From CAZLMW01 sp964560875 (GTDB taxonomy: Bacteria > Myxococcota_A > UBA9042): a stretch of DNA of 16,567 bases. Made by a program: the position numbers and the translations under genes. The first letter of the stretch is position 1, and each line of letters begins with the position of its first letter. The notes beneath the pieces were generated by a model. The model was not told the DNA's origin. It did no database searches and saw only the letters and a program-made list of their open reading frames with translations. Location of the stretch: NCBI GenBank assembly GCA_964560875.1, contig CAZLMW010000156.1, positions 1 to 16,567 of the forward strand, in the 5' to 3' direction. Below are positions 6,701-14,119 of this stretch, in pieces.

Positions 6701-7849
6701 TCACAAATCGTGGTGAGCCACGGGTATCCACGCGACGACCCTGGTGCCGCCAGCGCTTGGCCCGATGCCGACATCGCCACCGAGCAGCTGAGCCCGCTCG
6801 CGCATGCCGAGCAAACCCACGCCATCGCCGGGTCGATTCGGGTCGATACCGCCACCGTTGTCGCAAACCGTCAATGTCACGCGTCTGGACGTAACCGACA
6901 ACGTCACATCGATACGCGACGCCCCCGCGTGTCTCGCCGCGTTCCCCAACGCTTCCTGGGCGATTCGCAGCAACGCGGTGCCTGCCGTCACGTCCACGAT
7001 ACCGGCCCCGTCGTGCTCAAAGGTCGTGTGAATGCCGGCGCGTTGTTCGAGGCGTCGGACCGCGGCCTGGATCGCGGCGACCGGCCCGGCCTCGTCGAGC
7101 TCGCGGGGTCGGATGTTGAAGACCGCGTGGCGAAGCTCGGCAAGCGCATCGTCCGTCGACGAAAGCGCCGCGTCGTGACGCCCCAGCTCGATCGCGACCC
7201 GCGCTGCCGACAAGTGCTGGCCAACCCCGTCGTGCAGGTCCGCGGCGATCCGGCGGCGCTCGCTCTCCTGGCTGTTGATCACCCCGTCTGCGAGGCGGCG
7301 TTGGCTGGCGGCAGCTTCGGCTTCGGCGATTCGACGCGCCGGAATGAGGAAAAGGAGCATCGCAAGGGCAGCCCCCAGGACGAGCGACGTTGCGCCAACC
7401 AACCCAAGCTGCGTCACGGTGTCCGTCGCATCGACACCGACCTCGACAATGCCGACCACGCGCCCGTGCCGACGGATGCCAGCGCGCGCGACGGGGCCCG
7501 CAAGACCCTGGCTGACGACGCCGAGCTGCCGGCGCGAAAAGAGCGACCTTCCGCCGCAATCGACAACCCGAACGTGCTCGAGCTGTTCACGACCGGGATG
7601 ATTGGACGCCGCACGCGTGACCTTGGCCGCGTTGTACTGCCAAAGCGCAGGCTGCCGGGCCGCGAGACGACCGAGCGCGGCAGCAAGTCCATGGGCGTGG
7701 TCGGCCGCGCGCGCGCTGAGCTGCTGATGGCTCACATACGCGTGAATGGCGATCGGGGTGAGCCCCATGAGCAAGCCGGCAACGACACACAGACCGAGCA
7801 GCCTCCTCGCCAGCGCAGAACGCGCCACGATCCCTTCACCGACCGGCAC
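6701..7849 (-). CDS. Membrane sensor histidine kinase, HisKA_3 (NarX/DesK-like) type
   Basis: This encodes 382 residues. Two membrane helices, about 14-38 and 149-170, bracket a periplasmic sensor of about 110 residues with no motif I recognise. The dimerisation and phospho-acceptor helix contains ESERRRIAADLHDGVGQHL with His206. This H-box places it in the HisKA_3 group that pairs with NarL-type regulators. The ATPase domain shows the N box (EALGNAARHA, Asn303), G1 (DNGGGI, 330-335) and G2 (GDGVGLLGMRER, 341-352). The GTG start at 7849 has AAGGAGG six bases upstream, inside the end of the binding-protein gene, which it overlaps by 14 bases. The partner is the regulator encoded immediately after. 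The overlap with a periplasmic binding lipoprotein suggests that protein presents the signal. Confidence 0.92.
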   Translation of the reverse strand: MPVGEGIVARSALARRLLGLCVVAGLLMGLTPIAIHAYVSHQQLSARAADHAHGLAAALGRLAARQPALWQYNAAKVTRAASNHPGREQLEHVRVVDCGGRSLFSRRQLGVVSQGLAGPVARAGIRRHGRVVGIVEVGVDATDTVTQLGLVGATSLVLGAALAMLLFLIPARRIAEAEAAASQRRLADGVINSQESERRRIAADLHDGVGQHLSAARVAIELGRHDAALSSTDDALAELRHAVFNIRPRELDEAGPVAAIQAAVRRLEQRAGIHTTFEHDGAGIVDVTAGTALLRIAQEALGNAARHAGASRIDVTLSVTSRRVTLTVCDNGGGIDPNRPGDGVGLLGMRERAQLLGGDVGIGPSAGGTRVVAWIPVAHHDL

Positions 7850-8606
7850 GGACGGCCTCCTTCGCGAGCTTTTCGGCGAGCTTGTGAACCGGCGGCGGGG
7901 CTTGGCGGTCGATCACCACGAACAGACTCTTGCGCAGGCCACGATCCATCGTAGACGCGGCTAGCCGAACGGGCCAAAGCGATTGATCCAAGGGGCCGAC
8001 GGCGCCAGGGGCCGACGTCAGCAGACGCCGCATCTCCCGGTCGGTCCAGGCGATCTCAGCCCTGCCCTCGGCCGCAGCCAAGCGCATCGCGTCGTGAAGT
8101 AGCGGATCGCTCTTTCGCAAGACGTCCCAGCCGCTGTCGCCCGGTTCACGTACGAAAAGGCGCGGCACCCGGCCATAGGTCGGAGCCTTTCCGCCGCCAT
8201 ACAACGCCACGAGGTCCGCGCCCGCAGGGGCCCGAAAGAGCAACCGCGATGTGCCTGCCGCGATCACCAACAAGCCGGGGGGACGCTCATGCTCCTTGGG
8301 CGGCCGCGAGAGCAAACCGATGTCGATAGCCCCATCTGCCAAGGCCCGCAAGGCGCCCCCGCTGCCGATCGATTCGGTCAACATCACAGCGGCCGGGTCT
8401 TCCGCCGACGTCACCGTCGCCGCGAGCGCGTCCCAGACCCCCGAACCGGCAACCAGGATGCGGCCATCTCGCTGCGGTGACGAAACACACTCCACAGCCC
8501 CCGGCGTAGGCGCACATGCGGCCACCAACACAACGCCCGCCCCGATGACGAGCGCGCGTCGCAACGCACAACCGAGCGGGCGCCCGACGCGGCCTATTTC
8601 GGCCAC
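7836..8606 (-). CDS. PstS-like periplasmic binding lipoprotein
   Basis: This encodes 256 residues with a lipoprotein signal ending in LVAAC (Cys31). The mature part follows the fold order of the phosphate-binding PstS group: ILVAGSGVWDALAATV (start of the binding lobe), TESIGSGGALRALADGAIDI (the SG-x-G loop and the G-x-D block), LLSRPPK (where PstS has a SDxP-like segment), then RLFVREPGDSGW, similar to the PstS RDSGSGT loop. Whether the ligand is phosphate or another oxyanion or metabolite is not clear. The GTG at 8606 overlaps the SGNH gene by 13 bases. Its own 3' end overlaps the kinase gene by 14. With no ABC permease nearby, it is more likely a sensor accessory to the kinase than a transport component. 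The ribosome site (AAGGG, three bases away) is weak, in line with coupled translation. Confidence 0.75.
   Translation of the reverse strand: MAEIGRVGRPLGCALRRALVIGAGVVLVAACAPTPGAVECVSSPQRDGRILVAGSGVWDALAATVTSAEDPAAVMLTESIGSGGALRALADGAIDIGLLSRPPKEHERPPGLLVIAAGTSRLLFRAPAGADLVALYGGGKAPTYGRVPRLFVREPGDSGWDVLRKSDPLLHDAMRLAAAEGRAEIAWTDREMRRLLTSAPGAVGPLDQSLWPVRLAASTMDRGLRKSLFVVIDRQAPPPVHKLAEKLAKEAVRAGR
7856..7862 (-). promoter_or_regulatory. Strong ribosome binding site of the kinase, inside the binding-protein gene
   Basis: AAGGAGG on the minus strand, six bases before the GTG at 7849, lies within the last codons of the binding-protein gene. It fixes the kinase start at 7849 rather than at another GTG at 7828. 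Confidence 0.65.
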
Positions 8607-9865
8607 TTGCCCTTGAGCAGCAACGCTTCCATGCCCTGGTCGAGCGTGTGGTCGATGATGGTGCGAAACGCCTTGGTCGTGGGATGAAGCCCGTCGGGCA
8701 TGTGGTCGAGCGGCGCCGGATACGTGGTGAAGCCGCCAGGCATCGGTTTGTAGGCCGGCGCCCAGCCCGGTTTGGGAGCGGCGCCCGGTTTGTACGCAGG
8801 CTGGGCGCTCAAGTTGGGAATCGGATACGTCGCATGAACCTTGTCGCCGTAGGTGTGCTGCAAGATGCCCAGGTTGTTGGCGAAGTGGACGTTGGTGCGT
8901 TTGGCCGCGATGGCGAGGCGGCGTTTGTCGAGCTCGACCAGGCCCTCGTTGTAGCTCTTGAGCGTGTGGCCCGGCAGCTTCAACCCAAACTTCGTGAGAT
9001 AGTCGAAGTGAAAGTAGTCGTAGCCCACGATGACGACCTGCAGGTTGGGGCGCTTGGCGATCGCTTCGTCGACCAGGTTGCCGATGTCCTTTTCGATCGT
9101 GTCCATCGCGGCTTTCTGTTGCGCGGATGTCGACGTGCCGTAGCCGTCGGCGCACTCACGGTTGTAGTCATTGGCGCCGATGACCAGCACCAGCAGCTCG
9201 GCCAGGGGCGGGTTGTCGAGGCTCTCCTTGAGCGCGTCCAGCATCTTGGGTTTGGTCGTGTCGACGCCGCCGCTCGCCTTGGGCGGATGCTGGTTGGCGA
9301 CCCACGCCGCGGCCTGGGAGCCGGCGTTGGCGGTGAACGCGGAGCTCAGCTGCACGGCCTTGAAACCGCGCGCGTCCATCGCATCTCGAAGCGGCTGGAT
9401 CAAGCCGGTTGACCACGAATCTCCGGCGATCACGACCCGCTTGATGTGTTTTGTCGGGGGAATATCGGGCGGCGGCCCCGTGTCCGTTGACGAGGCCCCA
9501 CCGCTGTCCTTCGACTGCGTCTTCGTGTCCACAGTTGAGCCCGAACCCGCGTCAACCACCGAACCGGCATCGACCGCCGCCTTGGAATCAGCGCCAGGTT
9601 TGCTGTCGAGCCCGCTACTGGAATCGGGTTTTGGTGTCCCGCCAACGTCCTTGGGCTCGACAGCGACGACGTCCGATCCGGCGCCGGCAAAGTCGACATC
9701 GATCCCGCTCGCCGTCTCGCTCGTCGCGTCGTCTTCAGCCGGCTTTTTCTCGGCCTCATCCTCGCCGCAGCCCGCGCATGCGAAAACGGAAAGGCATGCG
9801 ACAATGGCCGCGATCAACGCAAAGGCAGCTCGCCCATTGCCGGCGGAGCGGAGGCAGGTTGGCAT
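8594..9865 (-). CDS. SGNH/GDSL-type hydrolase lipoprotein
   Basis: This encodes 423 residues. A signal peptide ends in FACAGC, with Cys33 (or Cys30) as the lipid site. A linker rich in Asp, Ser, Gly and Thr runs to about residue 137. The hydrolase domain shows the SGNH blocks in order: VVIAGDSW with nucleophile Ser150, an oxyanion Gly in FTANAGS, VIGAND with Asn232, and DGLHP with Asp391 and His394 of the triad. Such enzymes remove acyl or acetyl groups from glycans, lipids or peptides. With a family 2 glycosidase divergently encoded, a carbohydrate esterase is a reasonable guess. The ATG at 9865 is the best signal-peptide start; another ATG lies at 9886. Neither has a clear ribosome site. 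It is the first gene of the minus-strand operon and overlaps the binding-protein gene. Confidence 0.82.
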   Translation of the reverse strand: MPTCLRSAGNGRAAFALIAAIVACLSVFACAGCGEDEAEKKPAEDDATSETASGIDVDFAGAGSDVVAVEPKDVGGTPKPDSSSGLDSKPGADSKAAVDAGSVVDAGSGSTVDTKTQSKDSGGASSTDTGPPPDIPPTKHIKRVVIAGDSWSTGLIQPLRDAMDARGFKAVQLSSAFTANAGSQAAAWVANQHPPKASGGVDTTKPKMLDALKESLDNPPLAELLVLVIGANDYNRECADGYGTSTSAQQKAAMDTIEKDIGNLVDEAIAKRPNLQVVIVGYDYFHFDYLTKFGLKLPGHTLKSYNEGLVELDKRRLAIAAKRTNVHFANNLGILQHTYGDKVHATYPIPNLSAQPAYKPGAAPKPGWAPAYKPMPGGFTTYPAPLDHMPDGLHPTTKAFRTIIDHTLDQGMEALLLKGKWPK

Positions 9866-9866
9866 G
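9863..9866. promoter_or_regulatory. CATG shared by two divergent start codons
   Basis: The four bases CATG contain the ATG of the plus-strand glycosidase (9864-9866) and, on the other strand, the preferred ATG of the SGNH lipoprotein (9863-9865). If both starts are right, there is no intergenic space. Each promoter and leader must then lie inside the other gene's signal-peptide region. On the plus strand GGAGG at 9850-9854 supports the glycosidase start. The minus-strand start has no comparable site and might instead be at 9886. Confidence 0.45.
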
Positions 9867-12179
9867 GCAAATGTGGCCCGGGTCATCGGCGGGGAGCGTA
9901 CACGACTTTGGCCAAACGCCGCCAAGGTGCCAGCGGCTTTGATGATGGTGTTCGTGTGCGTGCTCGGGGTCGGTGGGCTCGGCGCTTGCTCGGACGACGA
10001 CGAAAAGGAGGGCGGTGGCGGTCGGGTCATCACCGATCTCGGCGGAACGTGGGAGCTCGCTGAGGGCGCCATGGACAAACAGCCGGCAAGTTTCCCCGCG
10101 AAAGTGCCGGTGCCGGGGCTCATCTCGCTGGCCAAGCCTGCTTTTTCAGAGGTCGGGATCTACAGCAAGAAGCGCGAGGCCTTTTGGTACCGGCACACCT
10201 TCACGGCGCCAACGGAAGAGGCGCTCGCGGCCCCAACCCGCGCCGAGTTGCTCTTTGGCCGCGCCAAGTACGGGCTCAAGGTCTGGCTCAACGGCAAGGA
10301 GCTCGGCAGCCGGGCCGCCGCTTTTACGGTCGGTCGCTTCGACTGCACCGACGCCATCAAGTACGGCGCCGAAAACGTCCTCGTGGCCCGCATTGGCGCC
10401 GACAAGTTCGCGGTCGACGCGTCGCAGCCGACCCACCAGGACATGGAGAAGCTGCGCTGGATCCCGGGCATCTACGGCCGCGTCGAGCTGATCACGCGTC
10501 GCACGCCGCACTTCGAACGGCTCAAGGTCGACGCCGACCCCGCGACCGGTGTCATCACGGTCACGGCGAGAATCCGCAACGGCCGCGCCGCCAAACAAGC
10601 CGCCGAGCTTGACCTGCACTACCAGTCGCCCGACGGCACCTGGCACCACGATTCGAGGTTCCTCAACGTCGCCGCGCTGGTCGCCGACCCGGGAAAAACA
10701 GCCGAGGCGACTGTCACCGTCACGATCCCCAACCCGTTGCCATGGACGCCGGACACACCGGCCCTTTACGTGCTCGATGCCGTGCTGTGGGACGCCGGCC
10801 GCGGCGGCATCAGCGATCGGCAAGGCGTGCGCTTCGGATTTCGAACCGTCGCCTGGAAGAGCAGCGAAAAACGCGCCGAACGCGGCTTCTTTCTCAACGG
10901 TCAAAAGCTGCCCCTGGTCGGCAGCAACATCACGCTGCATCGGTACTTCGAAGACAGCACGATGGGCACCCATATCTGGGACCGCAAGTGGATCACAGCG
11001 CTGTTCAAGACCGCCAAGTCAGTGGGCATGAACACCATGCGGATCAGCGTCGGGCGCGCGCCGGAGCTCTGGTACGACGTGGCCGACGAGGTCGGAATCC
11101 TGCTCGGCGACGAGTTCATGATGTGGACCGTGCTGCAATCCGAGCACAAGAAGTGGTCCGAAAAGAAGATGGTCGCCGAGTTCGAAGACTGGATCACCGA
11201 CGCCTGGAATCACCCGTCCATCGCCTGGTGGGACGCGAGCAACGAGACCCTCGATCCGCTGCCCGGCAAGGTCATCGCGAAGGTGCGCGGCCTCGATCCG
11301 ACCCGACAATGGGAAAACGGCGGCTTCAATCCACCGCAGGGCGAAAACGACCCGATCGAAGACCATCCGTACAAGTTCCTGCACGTCATCGACAACAAGA
11401 TCGACAACCTCGAAAACATCGAGCCAACAGCGCCGCAGGGCTTCATCCCGGTGCTCGGCTACAAGACCCACAACGCGCCCAAACATCCCTATATCGTCAA
11501 CGAGTACGGATGGCTCTGGGTCAACCGCGACGGCACGCCCGCGCATCTCTCCAAGCCCGTCTACCGGCAGCTGCTCGGCAAAGTCCCCGGCGGCAAAGAC
11601 GACGCGCTGCATCCGCCGGCCGTGTATCGAGAGGCCTATGCGTACCTTGTCGGCGGCCAGACGCGCATGTGGCGGGCCAAGCGGGCCTACGATTCGGTGC
11701 AACACTTCGTCTTTCTCGGCTACTCGCGCAGCAACGGCGAGACGAGCGACAACTTCATCGACGTGCTCAAGACCGAGATTGAACCGCGCTGGAAAGAGCA
11801 CGCGACATGGGCGTTCGCCAAAGTGGTGCCGTTTATCGATCGCTGGCAGCTCGCCGCCGACAAGTCTGGGAAGCTGACCGTGCCGATCATCGCGATCAAC
11901 GACCGGCCGCAGAAGACCACCGCAAAGTTGGCAATCATGGCGCTCGACAAGGCCGGCAAACAGATCGCCAGCCACGCCCAGAACGTCACAATCGACGGCC
12001 GCGGGCAATGGCAAGGGGCGATTCAGCTCGCGGATGCGGCGTCACCGACCGTCGTCTATGCCGCAGTCGCATGGAAGGACGGCAGCGTGGACAAGATCAG
12101 CGCGGATGTGCGGAAAGTGGCCGTCAAACACGTCGGAGTCGCGGTCCCGGCGTTGCCCAAACGGGACACGTGGCCCTGA
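9864..12179 (+). CDS. Glycoside hydrolase family 2-type lipoprotein
   Basis: This encodes 771 residues. A long signal peptide ends in GLGAC with Cys42, followed by an acidic linker. The N-terminal jelly-roll domain is typical of GH2 (LGGTWELA, FWYRHTF, LKVWLNGKELG, RWIPGIYGRVEL). An Ig-like domain follows (about 210-310), then the TIM barrel (about 325-660). The barrel contains ASNE with Glu461 as likely acid/base and IVNEYGW with Glu547 as likely nucleophile. GH2 members include beta-galactosidases, beta-mannosidases and beta-glucuronidases; the exact sugar cannot be told from the sequence. A C-terminal domain of about 100 residues looks beta-rich. The start is chosen for GGAGG nine bases upstream and the signal peptide. 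The open frame extends far upstream, but that part is antisense to the SGNH gene. The methyltransferase gene follows within 16 bases. Confidence 0.85.
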   Translation: MANVARVIGGERTRLWPNAAKVPAALMMVFVCVLGVGGLGACSDDDEKEGGGGRVITDLGGTWELAEGAMDKQPASFPAKVPVPGLISLAKPAFSEVGIYSKKREAFWYRHTFTAPTEEALAAPTRAELLFGRAKYGLKVWLNGKELGSRAAAFTVGRFDCTDAIKYGAENVLVARIGADKFAVDASQPTHQDMEKLRWIPGIYGRVELITRRTPHFERLKVDADPATGVITVTARIRNGRAAKQAAELDLHYQSPDGTWHHDSRFLNVAALVADPGKTAEATVTVTIPNPLPWTPDTPALYVLDAVLWDAGRGGISDRQGVRFGFRTVAWKSSEKRAERGFFLNGQKLPLVGSNITLHRYFEDSTMGTHIWDRKWITALFKTAKSVGMNTMRISVGRAPELWYDVADEVGILLGDEFMMWTVLQSEHKKWSEKKMVAEFEDWITDAWNHPSIAWWDASNETLDPLPGKVIAKVRGLDPTRQWENGGFNPPQGENDPIEDHPYKFLHVIDNKIDNLENIEPTAPQGFIPVLGYKTHNAPKHPYIVNEYGWLWVNRDGTPAHLSKPVYRQLLGKVPGGKDDALHPPAVYREAYAYLVGGQTRMWRAKRAYDSVQHFVFLGYSRSNGETSDNFIDVLKTEIEPRWKEHATWAFAKVVPFIDRWQLAADKSGKLTVPIIAINDRPQKTTAKLAIMALDKAGKQIASHAQNVTIDGRGQWQGAIQLADAASPTVVYAAVAWKDGSVDKISADVRKVAVKHVGVAVPALPKRDTWP

Positions 12180-12184
12180 GTGAC

Positions 12185-12188
12185 GGAG
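12185..12188 (+). promoter_or_regulatory. Ribosome binding site that sets the methyltransferase start
   Basis: GGAG is six bases before the ATG at 12195. Two other in-frame starts, GTG 12180 and ATG 12189, lie on or next to this site and cannot use it well. Confidence 0.6.
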
Positions 12189-12194
12189 ATGAAG

Positions 12195-13097
12195 ATGCAC
12201 AACTGGCTCCTCGCCGCCGCTGTCCTGCTCATCGGCTTATCGCCGGGCTGCACGAAAGCTCCCAACGTCGTATCGACCCCGGAGCCCGCTCACCACGGGC
12301 ATCGCGATCACAAGGCCCAGGATCACAGCGCCCAATATCACAAGGCCCAGGATCACAAGGCCCAGGATCACAAGGCCCAGGATCACAAGGCCCAGGATCA
12401 CAACGCCCAGGATCACAACGCCCAGAATCACAACGCCCGGGATCACAACGCCCAACATCAGAAAACAAAGCCGACCGGCCATCGCAAACATGCCCGCGAC
12501 CACGAGGGTCACCACCACCGCCACCACCGGTTCGACGATCCGCAGCGATGGGCGAAGGTGTTCGAGTCGGATTCGCGCGACGCTTGGCAGAGGCCCGCCG
12601 AGGTGATTGCAAAGCTGGCCCTGCCCGCCGCCGCGCAGATGGCCGAGATCGGTAGCAGCACCGGCTACTGGACCGTTCGCCTGGCGCGGGCGCGTCCGAA
12701 GGGCAAGGTCTACGGCGTGGACATCGAGCCGGCCATGGTCCGCTACCTCGCCGATCGGGCCAAGCGCGAGGGTTTGGCCAACGTTGAAACCGTGCTCGGC
12801 AAGCCGGACAATCCGCAGATCCCCGCGCCCGTCGACCTCGTACTCATCTGCAACACCTACCACCACATCGGCCAGCGAATCGCGTACTTGCGCCGCCTTC
12901 GAGCCAGCCTGCGACCGGGCGGCAGGGTCGCGATCGTCGATTTCCGCATGGGCAAGCTGCCATTTGGACCGCCCGAACGGATGCGCGTGCCGCCGGGCAA
13001 GCTCGTCGAGGAGTTTTCGGCAGCGGGCTACAAGGTGGTGATGCGCGACGAGAAGCTGTTGCCCTACCAGTATGTCGTCGTCTTCGCGGTGGGCTGA
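12195..13097 (+). CDS. Lipoprotein SAM-dependent methyltransferase with His-rich repeat linker
   Basis: This encodes 300 residues. The lipoprotein signal ends in LSPGC (Cys19). Residues about 38-87 are ten tandem pentapeptides of the form DHKAQ or DHNAQ. A further His/Arg-rich tract (HEGHHHRHHR) precedes the catalytic domain. From about residue 113 the protein is a class I methyltransferase: motif I AEIGSSTGYW (usual form DIGAGTGY), the acidic loop VYGVDIEPAM, DLVLICNTYHHI and LRPGGRVAIVDF. Related signal-peptide-bearing methyltransferases that begin RWAKVF...DAWQ are, as I recall, common in myxobacteria and their substrates are unknown. SAM is not expected outside the cytoplasm, so either the domain acts before export or it no longer uses SAM. 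The His/Asp repeats could bind Zn, Ni, Cu or Co. It follows the glycosidase by 15 bases and is probably co-transcribed. Confidence 0.82.
   Translation: MHNWLLAAAVLLIGLSPGCTKAPNVVSTPEPAHHGHRDHKAQDHSAQYHKAQDHKAQDHKAQDHKAQDHNAQDHNAQNHNARDHNAQHQKTKPTGHRKHARDHEGHHHRHHRFDDPQRWAKVFESDSRDAWQRPAEVIAKLALPAAAQMAEIGSSTGYWTVRLARARPKGKVYGVDIEPAMVRYLADRAKREGLANVETVLGKPDNPQIPAPVDLVLICNTYHHIGQRIAYLRRLRASLRPGGRVAIVDFRMGKLPFGPPERMRVPPGKLVEEFSAAGYKVVMRDEKLLPYQYVVVFAVG
12306..12455 (+). repeat. Ten tandem 15-bp repeats encoding DHxAQ
   Basis: Ten in-phase copies of a 15-base unit, consensus GATCACAAGGCCCAG, run without gaps. Copies 1 and 4-6 match the consensus exactly. Copies 7-10 share an AAG to AAC change giving DHNAQ, so they look like a later block expansion. 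The array encodes the linker of the lipoprotein methyltransferase. Copy number probably varies between strains by slippage, and any such change keeps the frame. Confidence 0.95.
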
Positions 13098-13133
13098 GGG
13101 CCCGGCTGCCTACAATCCCCGCTGCGCGAACAA

Positions 13134-13163
13134 CTGGGCTGCAAAACCGCGATCGCAGCCCAG
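13134..13163. repeat. Perfect 9-bp inverted repeat after the methyltransferase gene
   Basis: CTGGGCTGC at 13134-13142 pairs exactly with GCAGCCCAG at 13155-13163 around a 12-base loop. It begins 37 bases after the methyltransferase stop codon and upstream of the Cys-rich lipoprotein. There is no T run after it, so it could be a factor-assisted terminator, an mRNA-stabilising hairpin or an operator. Confidence 0.6.
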
Positions 13164-13283
13164 ATCACGAACGGAAATCCGGGGCCAGTTGCGTTGCCCG
13201 GGCGGGTTCGTCATGCTTTCGCGACGCCTTACCCGCAACTGCACCGACCGCGTCGACAACGCGCGTGTTTCCCGGAGATCCCG

Positions 13284-14042
13284 ATGCGCAGCCTCCTCCC
13301 CGCCGGCGAAAACGCCCGCCGCGCCCTTGTGCTGACCCTTTCGCTGACAGTGACCGCCGGCCTCTTCGCCTGCGGCACCGAAAAAGACGGCGGCTCGGGC
13401 ACCGGAATCTCGTGTGGGGTTGGCCAGTTGTACGATCCCGCCACGCAGAAGTGCGTCGATAACCCCAACGCCGACGCCGGCAAACTGTCCGACGGCGCTT
13501 CGAGCAGCAGCGGCGGGTCCAGCGGTGGATCCAGCGGCGGCGAGTCCGACGTGAAGGAAAAGGAGCTGCCGTGGGCGCTCGATGACTCCGGCGGCATCAA
13601 GAAAGACACCAACGCGCCGTTCGACCCGTGGTGGGAGTGCCCGCCCGAGAAGAAAAACCCCAAGGGCAAGCTGCACGGCCAGAAGTGCGAAAAACACGCC
13701 GACTGCATGTACGGCCAGTGCTTCGCGGGCGGTCCGCTCGCGGCCTACGACTCGTCGATCAAGTACTGCACCAAGAACAACGGCTGCGGCAGCGGCAAGA
13801 CCGTCGACTGCAGCAACGACAACGGCAACGGCAAGCTGTTCTACCCGGCGTTCGAAAAGAGCAAGTCGGGCGGCAACCCCAAGCGCGACCCCTCCAAGGA
13901 TGTGCACAAGGTCTGCGCCATCTACTGCAAGAGCGACTCGGACTGCAAAGCCTGGAACGCCGAGCTGCCCCACTGCTTGAAGTCGAGCAACAAGTACCTG
14001 TCGTTCGGCACCGCCATCTGCGCGAAAGATCCTGACAAGTAG
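13284..14042 (+). CDS. Cys-rich surface lipoprotein
   Basis: This encodes 252 residues. The signal peptide ends in GLFAC (Cys30). A Ser/Gly repeat linker lies near residues 70-87. The rest holds 14 further cysteines, in spacings such as CEKHADCMYGQC and CKSDSDC, which resemble the small disulfide-rich modules found in many myxobacterial outer-surface lipoproteins. It probably sits outside the cytoplasm with paired disulfides. No catalytic motif is visible and I cannot name a function. The ATG at 13284 has GGAG six bases upstream. The open frame upstream of it is Arg/Pro-rich and not supported. It shares C-x(3-5)-DC spacings with the lipoprotein downstream of the tRNA gene, so the two may be distant relatives. 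Confidence 0.8.
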   Translation: MRSLLPAGENARRALVLTLSLTVTAGLFACGTEKDGGSGTGISCGVGQLYDPATQKCVDNPNADAGKLSDGASSSSGGSSGGSSGGESDVKEKELPWALDDSGGIKKDTNAPFDPWWECPPEKKNPKGKLHGQKCEKHADCMYGQCFAGGPLAAYDSSIKYCTKNNGCGSGKTVDCSNDNGNGKLFYPAFEKSKSGGNPKRDPSKDVHKVCAIYCKSDSDCKAWNAELPHCLKSSNKYLSFGTAICAKDPDK

Positions 14043-14060
14043 CGGTCCGCGCCGTCCGCT

Positions 14061-14083
14061 TCGGCCCGATTGATCGCGGCCGA
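14061..14083 (+). terminator. Hairpin between the Cys-rich lipoprotein gene and the tRNA gene
   Basis: TCGGCC at 14061-14066 pairs with GGCCGA at 14078-14083. Inside it, CGAT (14067-14070) pairs with ATCG (14073-14076), leaving one bulged base. It lies 19 bases after the stop codon, where a terminator is expected, but only a short T stretch (14095-14098) follows at a distance. Intrinsic termination is possible rather than clear. Confidence 0.35.
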
Positions 14084-14098
14084 CCAGTGTGCGATTTT
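14070..14098 (+). promoter_or_regulatory. Weak promoter candidate for the tRNA gene
   Basis: TTGATC at 14070-14075 and GATTTT at 14093-14098 are 17 bases apart. They would start transcription about 14 bases before the tRNA. The -10 box matches only three of six consensus positions, and the -35 box falls within the hairpin. Confidence 0.2.
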
Positions 14099-14119
14099 GG
14101 CGCCGGTCTCCGACACACG

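Noticed and set aside
7836..8606. Component of a phosphate ABC transporter
   Set aside because: No pstC, pstA, pstB or phoU gene is present. The gene is instead overlapped with a kinase gene.
8607..9155. N-terminal extension of the binding-protein frame
   Set aside because: It lies inside the SGNH gene in another frame and is His/Arg/Gln-rich. The lipoprotein signal starts near 8606.
9171..9863. 231-codon N-terminal extension of the glycosidase frame
   Set aside because: It is antisense to the catalytic part of the SGNH gene, low in protein-like motifs, and the signal peptide begins only at 9864.
12306..12455. CRISPR-like array
   Set aside because: The 15-base units are directly adjacent with no spacers and are in frame within a coding sequence.
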